Assembly (NCBI RefSeq): GCF_037176765.1
Contig: NC_090024.1
Span: forward strand, 169,077,278 to 169,141,277
From: Anolis sagrei
Lineage: Eukaryota > Chordata > Lepidosauria > Squamata > Anolidae
Length of the DNA: 64,000 nt
Direction of reading: 5' to 3'
Under the pieces are notes generated by a model that had not been told where the DNA came from, made no database searches, and saw only the letters and a list, made by a program, of their open reading frames with translations. Positions 21,185-33,600 of this stretch are shown in pieces. Positions within the stretch are counted from its first letter, which is position 1, and every line of letters starts with the position of its first letter. The translations under genes were made by a program, and so were the position numbers.

Positions 21185-21779
21185 TATAACTGCAAACCAA
21201 AACTCATGTACAATGTCATAGCAGTCTGCTTTTTTGGATTTCCCAGTAGAGAATTAGGCAAAAGAAAAGGGTCAGGCAACACTGTGTCTCTTGAATTTAA
21301 TGCAGCATTATGTGTATATCATCATTCATGAATGCAAATAGATGAACATCATATTTGATTATTTATGTATAAGTCTGGACATTTCAGTAAAAAAAAATCA
21401 ACCCAAAACATGTGTCCTCGTATAAAGAAGCACTGATTCCCTCTACTCTCTCAGCTGCAATGCTTCTGGTCTTCTTGACTGCCTGGGAGGGGAAATGGTG
21501 GTGGTAGCCAGAGGTGGTCAGGCCCCTTGAGGTAGCATTGGTACTTTCGGCTCTCTGTGGAATGACCCTTGACTTATCCACAGGTCATATCAAAATTCTT
21601 AATTTTGACCTCACCATCTGCACTCAATTTAGTTATGAGATTGACTTATACCAAGTAAGTTATAGTGATGGGTCAAAAAATCAAAATCAAATATGGTACA
21701 AACAATTTCCTAGTGAAGGGAGTCTATTGTCTCATTAGTGACAATAAAGTTGGATAAAAAGAACTACTTCAACGTTGTA

Positions 21780-21950
21780 ATAATAATAATAATAATAATA
21801 ATTGTTATTATTATTTGGATCATGTCAGGTGCAAATTGAGAAACTTCAAGTTGCTTCTGGTGTGAGAGAATTGGCCGTCTGCAAGGACATTGCCCAGGGG
21901 ACGCGCTGATGTTTTGATGTTTTATCATCCTTCTCAGATGGCACTTGGAA
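21780..21950 (-). mobile_element. SINE fragment and (ATT)n
   Basis: (ATA)n at 21780-21812 is followed by GTTGCTTCTGGTGTGAGAGA and GGCCGTCTGCAAGGACATTG, a SINE block seen again as a short piece at 62772-62815 (GTCGTGTCAGGAGAGACTTG). Confidence 0.5.
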
Positions 21951-22104
21951 ATAATAAACATTGACAAAATCATGATCTGTCAACTGCAAAAGGCCACCTT
22001 ACTTGGATCTGCATGCATCATTCGAAAATATATTGTGATTTTGTGATACGAAATCTAGCATATATATCTTATTTGCTGTGACATACTGTGTTTTTGTGTC
22101 AGTA

Positions 22105-22260
22105 AAATAATAATAATTTTATTTTATACCCCTAAGGGACTCGGGGCAGCTTACAAAGGGACAAGCCCAGGGAGCACCAAGTTAAAAACACAATAAGATA
22201 GCATCAAAACAAAACCAAATAAAAACATTATCACAAAAAAATAAAAGTGCTGAATTCAGA
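22105..22260 (-). mobile_element. L2-type LINE 3' tail
   Basis: TTTATACCCCTAAGGGACTC and GGGGCAGCTTACAAAGGGAC in tail orientation. 22261-24170 has no recognised gene or element. Confidence 0.5.
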
Positions 22261-24274
22261 CGGCTCTGGGTTTGTGCAAATTTCTAGATAGAGCTAAGGG
22301 AAAGTGCAAAATTCAGAAGGCAGGACTGGGAGGATAATGTTCATGGGCATTAAAATGTCAGGGTTGTAGAACAGAGGGCCATGCTAAAGTGCTGGAACTT
22401 AGGTAACATTTGGCCAGTTCTTTGGAACTGCCTTGTCAAAGGCACTGGAGAATGATTTCAAAGTACTATCTATATTAGAATAATTCACTATATATCAAAA
22501 ACTTTCCTTCTGTTTTGTGCTCCTGTAACCATGTATATCCAAACCAAACAAGTTCACAACTTCTCCCTTAATCCATACACTTAAATCTAGTGGAGTTCTA
22601 AGCTTATAGTTTAATAACTGCTCTCAGATATCAGTTCTATGCTCAACAGGGTGATGATGAAAAGCACATCATCTTGTTTATGAACTTTACAAAGCCACAT
22701 CTAATATCAAACCACATGGACAATAGCCTTTGATGTACTTAAAGTGTGTGCACATCCAGAGAGCAATCTTTGCAATATGCTCCTTTGCACTTGATATTTG
22801 AGAGGCTTACTATTCTTAGCCTCCTTTCTTTAGTTGAATACTAGTCTGCTAGGAAATGGGAGAAAGGCAGAAGAATGTGTTAGTTCACATGGGAAGGCTC
22901 CTTGACATTTACAGAATGTGTAAAAACAACTATGGTTCATTGATGGTAGCATGATCGAAGTACATATGTCACTTTTGTTCCTAGTATGAACAGACTCTCT
23001 GTAACAGCTGGTTTGGTACACATTGTTTTTTCTCCTTCCATTACCAGCTCTTGTTTTGCTCTTGCATAGGAAGTAGGTTAATAGCCACTCTAAAAGCTAA
23101 GATTTAGTGCTCTTACAGAACACTATTAATTCTGCTTATGCATACAAAAAACAGAGTTCCTCATTTACAGTTCCCAGAATGGAACCAGATCGCATATATA
23201 ATGGGAAACATCTCTTTAAATAAACTAAAAGCTTCTTTTGAGTGTTATACTGGAAACAATTAATTTTGCAGTACAACCCCCATATCTGTGCAGGATGTAT
23301 TCCTGAACTTACCGTGGAAACAGGAAAATATGGTTAAATAGCAAATCCTATTGAAATGAATTACTTCTCTCAAAGGTTATCATAGAATTGCCCTGGAATA
23401 CTTTTAGGTATTTTCTCTAGGTCCTCCAAGCAATTCTCTGGCAATGTCAGCAGAAGCATACCATCGAATCATCTTGAGGACTTAAAAATTTATCAGATGC
23501 GGGGAGGTGAAACTGTGTGGACCTGTCCCACAAGGTTGTACGGTAGTTCACTAAATATCAGAACTATGCTGAGTGCTTCTACTTGTTCAATGGTTTGGGC
23601 TTCAATGACCTGATAGCATATAACTACTCTGCCATGGAATTGCTAAATAGATTAACTTGAACTACTGTTGCTTTACTAACACAACAATCAATATAATATT
23701 ATAGTAGATTCTCAGACTGTACCCATGAAGATTGGCAGATGTTGGATAAATGTAGTTTCTAATTATTTGAGAGTTACTATTAAAAATAGGTCTAACTCAT
23801 ACTATGCCCCATACTATACCATATCAAAACCATTCATTGACTTGATATTGATATTGAAATACAATAATTAAAAGCAAATAAAGACAAACATAACTTAATG
23901 TAACGAAATTCTACTGTATTGGCAAAAAGCATTTGCAAGGCACTTCGCAGATACTGGAGATGCAAGCAAAAAAACCAGAGCACATAAGCACTAAGTAGGA
24001 TGATTGTTTCCAGCACTGACCACTTGCTTTACTGCTGATTTATAGCCCTCAGCTCTCAGCACAGGTGTTCCTAGGGCGATATCTGATTGCTCAGCATCTT
24101 TGCAGCAGTTCTAGTTGACCTTCTCCTTTCTTCTTTTGTCCTTGGGTGATTCTGAAATGTAGGAACCAGTAGTATGATTTCTTTGCCCTCTTCTTCCTCC
24201 TCAGCACTTGGCCCCAAATCCTCAACTCATACATCTTTAGCCACCTGTTCTACCTCCTCCTCAGAAGAGGGGTA

Positions 24275-24490
24275 CACAACATATGTCACCTCCTGGTTGC
24301 GTGACAGGCATGACTGCTTGGAATGTCTTATGCCTTTCCTGCCGGAGTGGTACCTATTTATCTACTCATATTTGCATGTTTTTGAACTGCTAGGTTGACA
24401 ATAGCTAGGGCTAACAGCAGGAGTTCACCCTGTCCTCTTGATTCGAACAGCTAACAGTTCAGTAGCACAAGGGTTTAACCCATTGTTGTC
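24275..24490 (-). mobile_element. tRNA-SINE, degraded
   Basis: GTGGTACCTATTTATCTACTCA with CATGTTTTTGAACTGCTAGG and TTCGAA near 24443, in reverse orientation. Confidence 0.6.
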
Positions 24491-24982
24491 ATTGTTTCCC
24501 CTTAAATAAATTTCACCAGTGTCTTTCTGTTTTTTCCAAATGCTTTTGACTTTTTTTGTTGCACACTTTATCAGACAATTCCTAATAATCCACATATTTG
24601 CTTGCAATACACAGTACTAAACAAATAAGAGATCCCCCCTTTTTTGTTGGAAGTCAACATGCCATTATAATACAGCCAAAAAATTATATCAACTTCAACT
24701 GAATGTGATAATCTCCCTCATGTTTCATTGAGGGACAATTAATTTATTTTTTTGGATTGTTTGTTATAACTAGCAACGGTTTTGCACATAGTGTTATGTG
24801 ATTGCAGTAACTCCAACGTTGTGAGTTCGGAATTTCAATGTACCATACTATTCCAGAAGGCCAAATCAGGATACAGATGGGTAGGAAGCAAAAACAGAGG
24901 TTTTTATTCTTTCTGTCCAGAAAGAATGTCAGCAAGGAAAAGAACTCCAAAGTACTGACAAAACACAATGGAAATTACAAAG

Positions 24983-25660
24983 CAGGATTTCACTGCAGCT
25001 GCCATGGAATCATGAGATATGCAATTCAGGGTGAGGGGTATTAAAATTCTGTGCTAGAGGCTTCAAATACCTCACCAAATGACAAAACCCAAGATTTCAT
25101 AGGATACAGCCACAATGATTTAGGTGAAATTATAGCTCTTTGGTTGTAGAGAGAGAAAAAGGGCCCCTGATGAGCAATTTCAGACTAGCTTTTGCTTCAT
25201 AATAACTTACTGTGGAATACATACAGCCACATCAGAATTATCTGCCTTTATGCACAGATGACTACTTAGATACTGAAGAGCATTCCCTGTTAAATTATGT
25301 AAATCTGTGAGAGGGGGCAACCATTGGTTTGTGTCCTTGCAAGCTATCCAAATCTTATGAGCCATGTGCAAGAGAAGGAAGTGTATTGAAGACCTATCTT
25401 CAGTTTTTTTTTCATTTATATGTCACTTTTCTGCCATATGGGATACAAGGTGGCTGCATCTTTGTAGGGCTTACACTGTGTTAGGATGCATTTACACGGC
25501 AAAATCAATGTATTTTGATACCCTTTTAACTGCCATAGCTCAATGCTATGAAATCATGGGAGCTGATGTTTTACACAGTCTTTAGCCTTCTCTGTCAAAG
25601 AATGCTGATCTTTAACCAAACTGCAAATCTCATGATTCCATGTCCGAATGAAGGAATTGT
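24983..25660. mobile_element. pair of related degraded DNA-transposon fragments
   Basis: CTGCCATGGAATCATGAGAT at 24999 and TTTAACTGCCATAGCTCAAT with ATCATGGGAGCTGATG at 25526-25570 belong to a family with inverted copies of the 'ATGATTCCAT' block (also 25632-25642). Ends are not resolved. Confidence 0.35.
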
Positions 25661-25945
25661 TCCCCCCAAAAATCCATGGCAGATTATATGGCAGAAGGCA
25701 ATCTCATAGGTAATCTGGTCCCAGACCACATGGGGCTGTAAAGGTAATGACCAACACTTTGTACCTATTCTGGAAACGGTAAAGTGATACAGATGTAATC
25801 CAGTTACTCCTAGATATGCCAGTAACCAGTCTAGCTGCCAGGTTTTGAACTGGTATAGAAATAGCCTAATGTATAATACTTTGCAGAATTCCAGCCTTGA
25901 AGTCACTAACACATGCACTGCCATCTTTAGGTCCTCTAGCTCTAG
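25620..25945 (-). mobile_element. old LINE fragment
   Basis: The minus strand reads VHVLVTSRLEFCKVLYIRL, the LINE block VTSRLDYC-ALY-GL also seen near 27600, and later KVLVITF and LGPDYL in a different frame. Heavily decayed. Confidence 0.5.
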
Positions 25946-26021
25946 GAAAAAACATGATATAACAGCTGAAGCTGATACTAAACATTCCTGGCCATCATAT
26001 CTTTTTGTGCTGTCATACGGA

Positions 26022-26436
26022 CAGGGGCGGCTCATCCATTACGCAAAGTAAGCGATCGCAGTACACTTTTTTTGCCAGGGGCGCAGAGGCACCTCTGTAA
26101 ATGCTCCTCGACCACCACTTGAGAAGCGCCCCCTCAGCTCACAACAGCCCTAGTGTTCCAGGGGAAGCCTCAGCAACCTATAGCGCAAAGTAAGCATTTG
26201 TAGTATAGTTGATTGTGCCCAGGGGCACTCTTGAGGCGCTCTTGGGGGAAAATAGACCTTGACATATGGGAGTTGTAGTTACTGGGATGTATAGTTCACC
26301 TATTTGGAATTGAACCAAATATGGCACACAGTACTCCCACCATGAACAGAAAATATATATCAATAATTGGTTGGGGGGGGGGAGGGCGCCAAAATACTGT
26401 TTGCTTACCATTGAAAATTACCTAGGGCCGCCTCTG
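26022..26436. mobile_element. hAT MITE with perfect 8-bp target duplication
   Basis: CATACGGA occurs at 26014-26021 and again at 26437-26444. Ends CAGGGGCGGCTC and GGGCCGCCTCTG are inverted repeats. 415 bases, no coding capacity. Confidence 0.85.
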
Positions 26437-26794
26437 CATACGGAGCCCCAAAAGAAGCCCCAAACTGCAAACCTTTGGGGAAATGAAACACAGTTCAAGA
26501 TGGGTTGACACACAGCCAAACACAAGTGAAGAACTTTGAAGGTAATTAGGACCTGTTTGTATGGATTCAGTTTGTTTTTCCATATCTATCCATTCTAGAA
26601 TGGGTTATATACCGCATAACTTACTGACCCTTCAGGGGTCAGTAAGTTCTCCACTAAGGGCCATCTAAACTGTAAATCTACCCTCATAGTACCACTGGAT
26701 TCAGTACATATCTGTCTAGATAGCTTGGGACCACATATGTCCTATTGGGCTGCCTCCTCTCCTTGCTGTTAACTTGAATACCCCCCTTTTTTTA

Positions 26795-27745
26795 AAAAAA
26801 CAAAACTTTATTTGTACCCCGCTAGCATCTCCTAAAGGATTCGATGCGGCTTACACAAGCCGAGGCCTCAACAACACAACATAACAATACAATCAAGCAA
26901 ATCAACAATTAAAAACAAATTAAAGCAAAGTAAACAACAAGCACAGTACATTAAAACACAATAAAACTGGGCCGGGCCAAAAAGGTGGGTACAAGGATTA
27001 CAAGTGCTGATTTGACAGGAGGTGTATAAAGGGTTACTAGGGCAAGTGCGATGTGCGGTGTGCAGCAATCATTGGTTCTGGTAAAGTGCTTGTAGGACTC
27101 GGTAATGGAGATTTCCTAATCTGGGAAGGCGCATCGGAAAAGCCAGGTTTTTAAGTTCTTTCTGAAGATAGCCAATGAAGGGGCCTGTCTAAGGTCTTTG
27201 GGGAGGGTGTTCCAGAGTTGGGGGGCCACTACGGAAAAGGCCCTGTCCCGCGTCCCCACCAAGCGCGCTTGCGACGCCGGTGGGATCACGAGCAGGGCCT
27301 CTCCAGATGACCGAAGAGAACGTGTGGGTTCGTAGATGGAAATGCGGTCACGCAGGTAGGCGGGTCCCAAACCGTTCAGGGCTTTGTAGGTAAGCACCTG
27401 CATCTTAAATTGGGCTCGGAATATAAACGGCAGCCAGTGGAGTTCCTTAAACAGGAGGGTTGACCTCTCTCTGTAAGGGGCCCCCGTTAGCATCCTGGCT
27501 GCTGATCGTTGGACCAGTTGGAGCTTCCGAGCCATCTTCAAGGGCAGCCCCACGTAGAGCGCATCGCAGTAATCCAATCTGGAGGTGACCAAGGCATGGA
27601 CCACTCCGGCCAGATCCGCCTTCGCGAGGTACGGTCGCAGTTGGCGCACAAGTCTCAGTTGTGCGAAGGCCCTCCCAGACACCGCCGACGCCTTAGCCTC
27701 AAGTGAGAGTGTTGAATCCAAGAGGTCTCCCAAACTGTTCTGCTG
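26795..27745 (-). mobile_element. L2-type LINE, 5'-truncated, open reading frame retained
   Basis: A 205-residue open frame (27733 down to 27116) encodes the end of the reverse-transcriptase ORF: FAQLRLVRQLRPYL, VTSRLDYCDALYVGLPLK, LLFKELHWLPFIFRAQFK, LTYKALNGLGPAYLRDRIS, AFSVVAPQLWNTLPKDLRQA and LKTWLFRCAFPD. A 3' UTR with the CCGCATCGAATCC tail follows. No stop in 618 bases suggests a fairly recent insertion. The finger-palm core with the YADD box is missing, so it cannot move by itself. Confidence 0.88.
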
Positions 27746-28740
27746 GTGTCTGCAGTGGCCAGGTACTCTGAAGGAGCTCCACAGGTGGCTAGGAGTAGTA
27801 GTGTCACAGAGATGATTGATCCCCTTTTCCAGTAATGATCATGCATGGAAAGATTGGTGGTGGTGCGTCTGTTTGGACAGTGGAGCTGTTCAAATGGACC
27901 TAGTCCAGCTGTCCAGACTACCCCTAAATCCCACAATACGCTAGAGCTTTTCCAGACTTTGCCAAAAGTGGGGCAAAGTGAGAAAGCCCCCATAATGCTG
28001 CTGTGCACTGTGCAGATAGTCAGGGTTCCATTTGCAGTGAGTTGGGCCAACACAAACAAGCCCTGGGAGAAGAATGTTTTAACTAGCAACAAGTAATCAA
28101 AGGAATTTGATCATAACTACTTCACTTAATCCAAATATTTCTGTCCCCAGTTAACCTTACATATTAATATTGTTTGATAAAATAGCTGTATGAATTATCT
28201 CCTCTATTTATCTTCCTGCCTTTAATCACGTGAATTTCAGCTGTATTGATAAGCAAGTTGTATGTAGTCTTTCTACCTTTAATTGTGTGAATTTCCATTT
28301 CCTTGGCAAGCAAGTGAGCCACAGCCCAGTTTTATAGTTGTGCATTTTTCTGGACCATTTAATTGATTTAATTTTACTAATCTTTTATTCATAGAGCTAG
28401 TAAGATGCTTCATAATCAAATTTGCAAAATAGATCCTTAAGCAACTTCATAGGTGAAATAATAGCTATTTCTTAAGTTCTGTAATCTCTCTAGGCTTGTG
28501 TGTGTGTGTGTGGTACATTTGGAAAGAGATTTCGTATTTCCACTACTACTATTTAGAAACCCTGGCAAAACCTTGACATTAGTCAAGCAGGTAAATGATT
28601 TACTAAAAGAGATGTCCTGCCTTAATGAAGTGTAAGCTATGACTCTGTACTGCACACATTGCTGTCAGCCCAGTGGAGAGAGAACATCACCAGCTTTTAA
28701 AAGAAACTGCTCAAACACTTCTTCAATGCGGCAGTGATAC

Positions 28741-28771
28741 ATGGTTCAGTGCTCAAACTTTCTGGGACCAG
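28741..28771 (+). CDS. possible upstream coding exon of RNF170-like gene
   Basis: An ATG at 28741 opens MVQCSNFLGP and runs into an excellent donor (CCAG followed by GTAAGA, GT at 28772). It leaves one base (phase 1), which is what the next exon at 32226 needs to complete a codon; the join would give D then FLIQSQEM. An in-frame TGA precedes the ATG. A weak acceptor near 28669 could make this an internal exon of about 102 bases with 5' UTR. This product would lack the N-terminal transmembrane helix of RNF170. The phase match alone has a one-in-three chance of being accidental, so this is tentative. Confidence 0.3.
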
Positions 28772-29024
28772 GTAAGACCTTAAGTGGGGGAATTTAAATT
28801 AAGATTGTGATTTTGCATGATTATCAGCTAAATGAAAAAAAAACACGATGTTTTTTTTAAAAAAATATCTTTTGCGGTTAGCTTTCCAAAGTGAAGATAA
28901 ATACTAAAATTTAAAAACCCCTGATTTCATTTTAATTAATTCAGCAACTAAAATAAAATCACAGGCTTTGCTAAAATGCTGGAACAGATAGCACTAGACA
29001 GAGAGATGACAGACAGAATAATAT

Positions 29025-29110
29025 TGATGAAACCGCATTGAGTCGCCGATTTAGGCTGAAAAATGCGGTATAGAAATAAAGCAAATAAATAAATAATAAA
29101 TAAATAAACT
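29025..29110 (+). mobile_element. LINE/SINE 3' tail with (AAAT)n
   Basis: AACCGCATTGAGTCGCCGAT then ATGCGGTATAGAAATAAAGC and AAATA repeats. Confidence 0.5.
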
Positions 29111-29627
29111 GCATTCAATAGTAGATTAGCATTAGACACTACCAGCGGAGAATGATGTGGTCCACTAGCTAATGTTGGACTGCTACTTCCAGGAACTCCA
29201 GCCAGCATTATCAATGGTGATGAATGCTGGAAGTTGAAATCCATAAACATCTGGAGAGTTACATCATTCCCATCTGATTGTTAGCTATCACCTGAAAAGT
29301 GCAGGGACACTCTAGGATACTATTGGATTCTGCGAAACCTTAAGAAAACCTTAGCTATCTATTCAGGGAAGTGGCATACTCATGTGGCTGCTAGCATATC
29401 CATTCATTGGTTCATTCAATCAATCATTTTATATCCAGTCTTTGTCATACTCCCAGTGGTCCCGATTTGGCAAGAAAAATTCTGATTGAACATCTGGTGT
29501 CCCACTTTTTCAACTGTTTTTTTTTTTTTTTACAATCACCCAGTTTTTCTCTCTTCCTTCCACTTTCACACTTCCTCCATAGATTAATTCAGTTGCTGCA
29601 AACTGAGTTCAAAGTGCACTCAATTAT

Positions 29628-30075
29628 TTATTTATTTAAAGCATTTATATTCCACGCTTCTCACCTCAAGGGAGACTCAAGGCAGAACACAACATATATA
29701 TGGCAAACATTCAATGCTAGGACATAAAATCAACTATAAATCAGTTATCTCTAAAATCAATTGTTTAAAACCATCTCAGATCAGCCAGACCAGATTTGGT
29801 TAGCAGGATAGAGTTTCCTATCATTGCCTTATTACACTCTCCCAAAGGCTTAATCCCACAGCCAAGTTTTTGACCATCTTTCTGAAGGACAGGAGGGAGG
29901 GGGCTGATCAAATCTCACAAGGGAGGGAGTTCCATGGCCAAGGGGCAATCACTGAAAAGGCCCCCTCTCTCGTCCTTGCCAATCGCACCCATGATGGTGG
30001 TGGGACCGAGAGCAGGGCCTCTCAGAAAGATCTTAATCTCTGTGGTGGTTCATAGAGGGAGAATATGTTTGGACT
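29628..30075 (-). mobile_element. L2-type LINE 3' end
   Basis: (TTTA)n and CTCACCTCAAGGGAGACTCA mark the tail. On the minus strand the remains of LRSS...ALGPTT and the RDEREGAFSVIAPW block (reversed GGCCCCCTCTCTCGTCCTTG) are visible to about 30060. More decayed than the copy at 27116-27733. Confidence 0.65.
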
Positions 30076-30462
30076 CAATTGACTCAATAGGAGAGAAAAA
30101 GAGGCTCAGGTCAAAGCAAATGGCTGCCTCCTTTCCTAGCTTATCCTCATCAATAACCTTTTCCTGTCTTGACCACACATATTCCAGGTTTCATTTGTGA
30201 AATGTGGGAGAATATGCTTTCTTCTGGTATGGTATCCAAAGCAGTTGACACTAAGAATTAAAACAGAGTGCTATTAACCAAATGATACAAACATTTGTTT
30301 GCTTATTCAGTTTATACTCTTCCTTTTCCCCAGGATGAGACTTAAGCTTTTGAAACAGTCTCATTAGAAGGTTGCATATTTTAAAAATAGTTTCCCGGAT
30401 AGATGCCTCAAAGCTAAATCATACTTCCATCTTTGGAGATCAGATGAGAAGTACAAATGAAT

Positions 30463-30660
30463 CATAGAATCATACAGTTGGAGGAGACCTCATGGGCCAT
30501 CCAGTCCAACCCCCTGCCAAGAAGCAGGAATATTGCATTCAAAGCACCCCTGGCAGATGGCCATCTAGCCTCTGTTTAAAAACCTCCAAAGAAGGAGCCT
30601 CCACCACACTCTGGGCAGAGAGTTCCACTGCTGAACGGCTCTGAACCCCCACTTTAGAAT
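30463..30660 (-). mobile_element. CR1 LINE 3' end
   Basis: ATCATAGAATCATACAGTTG with GAGACCTCATGGGCCATCC and AGTCCAACCCCCTGCCAAG is the reverse of the classic amniote CR1 3' end, including its ATAGAATC terminal repeat. Continues through GCCTCCACCACACTCTGGGC. Confidence 0.85.
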
Positions 30661-32225
30661 AGCTTACTCTAAATCAGTGCTATAGGCCAAGTTAAAACTG
30701 CTTTTCTTTTTGACATATATCACAGAATTTTAATTATCTACATTGAATATTGATGGATTGGGTGCTGGCTCTTGTTTGATGATTTTTTTAAATTATAGGG
30801 ATATTTTCTGATATTTTATTTTGACTGTTGTGGATTGTTTTAGTTTGTAATTTAAAAAAGAGAATATTGTCCAAACATAGAGGTCATTGCTTTAAATAAG
30901 AAAAAAATATTTTTTATCACAACCCAAATCCATGGCTTAGGCTGACTGCACTGTTTAATATTATTTTAAAATGATTGTTTTAGTTGTATGTATGTTCATG
31001 AACAAATGGACTCCTTTAAGTGCATGTATAGTGGGGATTGACAGATATATGCAGACACCTAGTAATGAGAACATCATTGCATTACCTTATTGGGCTTCAG
31101 CCTGTATGTTTATGACATTTCAAGAGGTGCAGTATACATGCCTAAATGAAATGTCAGTCCCATGTGATGCTCATTTCTTTTTTTTTCTTCCTTTTTTATA
31201 ACCCATTCAAGATGCTGGACTTAGTTCAAGATAAACAAAGGGCAGCTCTGTTGCTTTTTTTAAACTAACAGTCACTTTAAACTACAAATGGGGTCTCAGG
31301 TCAAGAGATAAGGAAGCAGCTTCTTTTGACCTGATCAGTGTGCTGACTGTGGGCTTCTAACATCCACAGACTCTTTGCACTGTTGAAACATGTCTACGGC
31401 TCCAGGCTCCGCTCAGATCCCAGACTTACCAAGTACAAGCTTTGTTTCTCTTCAATGTCTATGTGTGTGTATATCAAAGAAGAAGACTGGAAAAAATTGT
31501 TTTAAAGTCCCAACAATGTTCCAACCAAGACAGAAAGTATTACGAAATCTTCTGTGATGAAAAGAATAATTCTGCTTCTCCAGACCAAAGAGGATAAAGG
31601 AAAAATGAAGTTGTTGAAAATATAATTGAATTTCTATATACACATAGACCACATTTCGCCAAATATGGTTTTAGGGAACTGTAATTCTTAAATTAATCCA
31701 GTCAAGCCAGTTCTATAAATTTTAATCAGATCATAATGGAATATTTGATGTGTGGATTGATGATTACCATGGAGTATATCAGGATCACTGAGCCCTCTGG
31801 ATCTGTGGGCGCCACATTTACAATTTCCACCAACTACAGGTCACCATAGCCCATATTATGAAATGTTGGTAAAGTCAATACATGCTGAAGCATGTGTGTT
31901 TTCACGCCACTATCATTTAGTAACTGGGAATGAGCATGGGGCTGAAACTGAACCCCGTGAATGCAGTTGGCCTAGCATAGTTTAGAAAGAGTGGGGAAGA
32001 TTTGAACTACCAAGTATTGTTGGGCTGGAACTCTCTGAAGATCTAGCCGACAATGGTGAAGAATAATGGGACTTTCACTTCTATCACAATTCGAGGTCTA
32101 CCAGTCTACTGTCCTTTCTTTGACTGGATGGTTCTCACACTTCTCTAAATGTTGTTAGACGTGATTATTTGTAACCTCTAGCCAGCAAATCATCACATTA
32201 CATTTTATAAATTTTATTTTTACAG

Positions 32226-32299
32226 ATTTCTTAATTCAAAGTCAAGAAATGAGTCCACTGGAAAATAATTATGTCCTCTTGTCTCCAAAAAAACACACA
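32226..32299 (+). CDS. RNF170-like E3 ligase, exon before the RING exon
   Basis: A 74-base open segment with a TACAG acceptor and a GTAAGT donor. In the frame set by the next exon it reads FLIQSQEMSPLENNYVLL followed by SPKKHT. It occupies the position of the RNF170 exon that carries NIHPENQELVRVLREQ and has the same phases (two bases at the start, phase 0 at the end). Similarity to RNF170 here is weak, as in the variable linker between the first membrane segment and the RING. Splice signals and phase support it more than sequence does. Confidence 0.68.
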
Positions 32300-32805
32300 G
32301 TAAGTTTGCAAATCTGCAACTTTTAAAGATATATAATGAAAACAAAAAAGTGGTTTGATACGTGCAAGAGTCAGAGATGTCAGGAAAGCTTTTCAAATTT
32401 TCCTTCTCTGGGATAGCTAAATTTTCCTGGATTCAGAATTTTGATGACCTAATTAGAAACATACTTTTGTAAGAGATGAGACTTAGAAAACAAGAACTGG
32501 GATTACTTTTCAAAACAGAGACTTGATATATGATATGCTGAATTTAGAGAAGCAGAATGACTTCATTAATCAGGTTTTCTGCCTTGTTAGTATATGAGAT
32601 AGCCACACAGCTAAAGGCGTTTTTTTTCCTTTTTTGAGAGGGGGGGGGGGGGATCTTAGATAAGACCTCTTCCAGAAGAAACTCACATCTGTGTATGAGA
32701 GGTCATGGAATTTGTAAAAATGGCAGATAAACAAGGCTGTGGGAGCAATTCTGATCTTGAACAGGCCTCTGCTACGATTTGGAGAATTGTAGGGGCCTAT
32801 GTATT

Positions 32806-33005
32806 CTAAAGATGTCAGATCCCATCTGATCTTTGAAGCAAACCTGGGTGAGCCCTTTTTAGTACATAGGTGTATGAGTACCAATGAATACCAGATGCCA
32901 TTGGCTATATTTGAGAGGAAGCATCTAGCAAAACCACCTCTGGGTATTTCTTTCCTAAGAAAATCCTACAGAATTCAGGAAGTCGCCCTAAGTTGATGGA
33001 TACAG
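32806..33005 (+). mobile_element. 5S rRNA-derived SINE, copy 2
   Basis: CAGATCCCATCTGATCTTTG then AAGC and AGTACATAGGTGTATGAGTA, ATACCAGATGCCATTGGCTA, followed by the SINE body (AAACCACCTCTGGGTATTTC and GTCGCCCTAAGTTGATGG). It lies in the intron before the RING exon, 125 bases upstream of it. Confidence 0.75.
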
Positions 33006-33129
33006 TGAGGAAAAAAAGAAATGTTTCCAGTCTTTGCTCTTGATTTGATTCATAACAATAAATATTTGCAGGATGTTTTATAAATTAACTGAAATATGAT
33101 TTTAACAGATCATTTTTCTTCTTCTTTAG

Positions 33130-33238
33130 GGATCTCTTAGACAGTGGAAGAGATGTTATCATGCAGATGCAATCTGCCCTATCTGCCTCCAGACTCCTAC
33201 CTTCCCAGTAGAAACCAATTGTGGGCATTTATTTTGTG
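33130..33238 (+). CDS. RNF170-like E3 ligase, RING exon 1
   Basis: The acceptor CTTCTTTAG and donor GTAGGT bound 109 bases encoding [14 protein letters not shown] and then the first part of a C3HC4 [16 protein letters not shown] and the split Gly codon are visible. [12 protein letters not shown] is identical to RNF170 as I remember it, while flanking residues differ (LQTPT versus LHQAS). The RING recruits E2 enzymes. RNF170 is an ER-membrane ubiquitin ligase known to act on activated IP3 receptors with the erlin complex. The exon ends in phase 1 at the same residue as in RNF170. Confidence 0.93.
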
Positions 33239-33427
33239 GTAGGTTAACAAGATTATTGCTTTACTTGTATTTTATTTTACTGCAACATGAACAGTAAATA
33301 AAACATTTAAAAAAACCGAAATGTTGGATCTGACCTAGCCTGTCATCCTATAAACACTTATCTGACAATACAACTTTGATATAAGCTGGCATAGTACTGG
33401 GGATGTATGTTATTTGAATTTAAAGCT

Positions 33428-33600
33428 TATTTATTTATTTACCCTATTTATAACCCACCTTTCTCAACCCCAAAGGGGACACAAGTCAGCTTACATATAG
33501 ACAGTTATTCAATGCCTTAAAGCAACATAAAATTCCAATAAATATTAAAATTAAAATTAATCCATATTAAACATTTAAAAACATTACATGCAATATTTCA
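33428..33600 (-). mobile_element. LINE 3' tail
   Basis: TTTATTTATTTACCC then CCTTTCTCAACCCCAAAGGG and CAGCTTACATATAGACAG. 33601-35220 has C-runs at 33919 and 34390 and no recognised gene. Confidence 0.45.

Noticed and set aside
30971-31201. Plus-strand open frame with hydrophobic start (MIVLVVCMFM), considered as the missing transmembrane exon
   Set aside because: No donor in the phase needed to join 32226 and no similarity to the RNF170 N-terminus.
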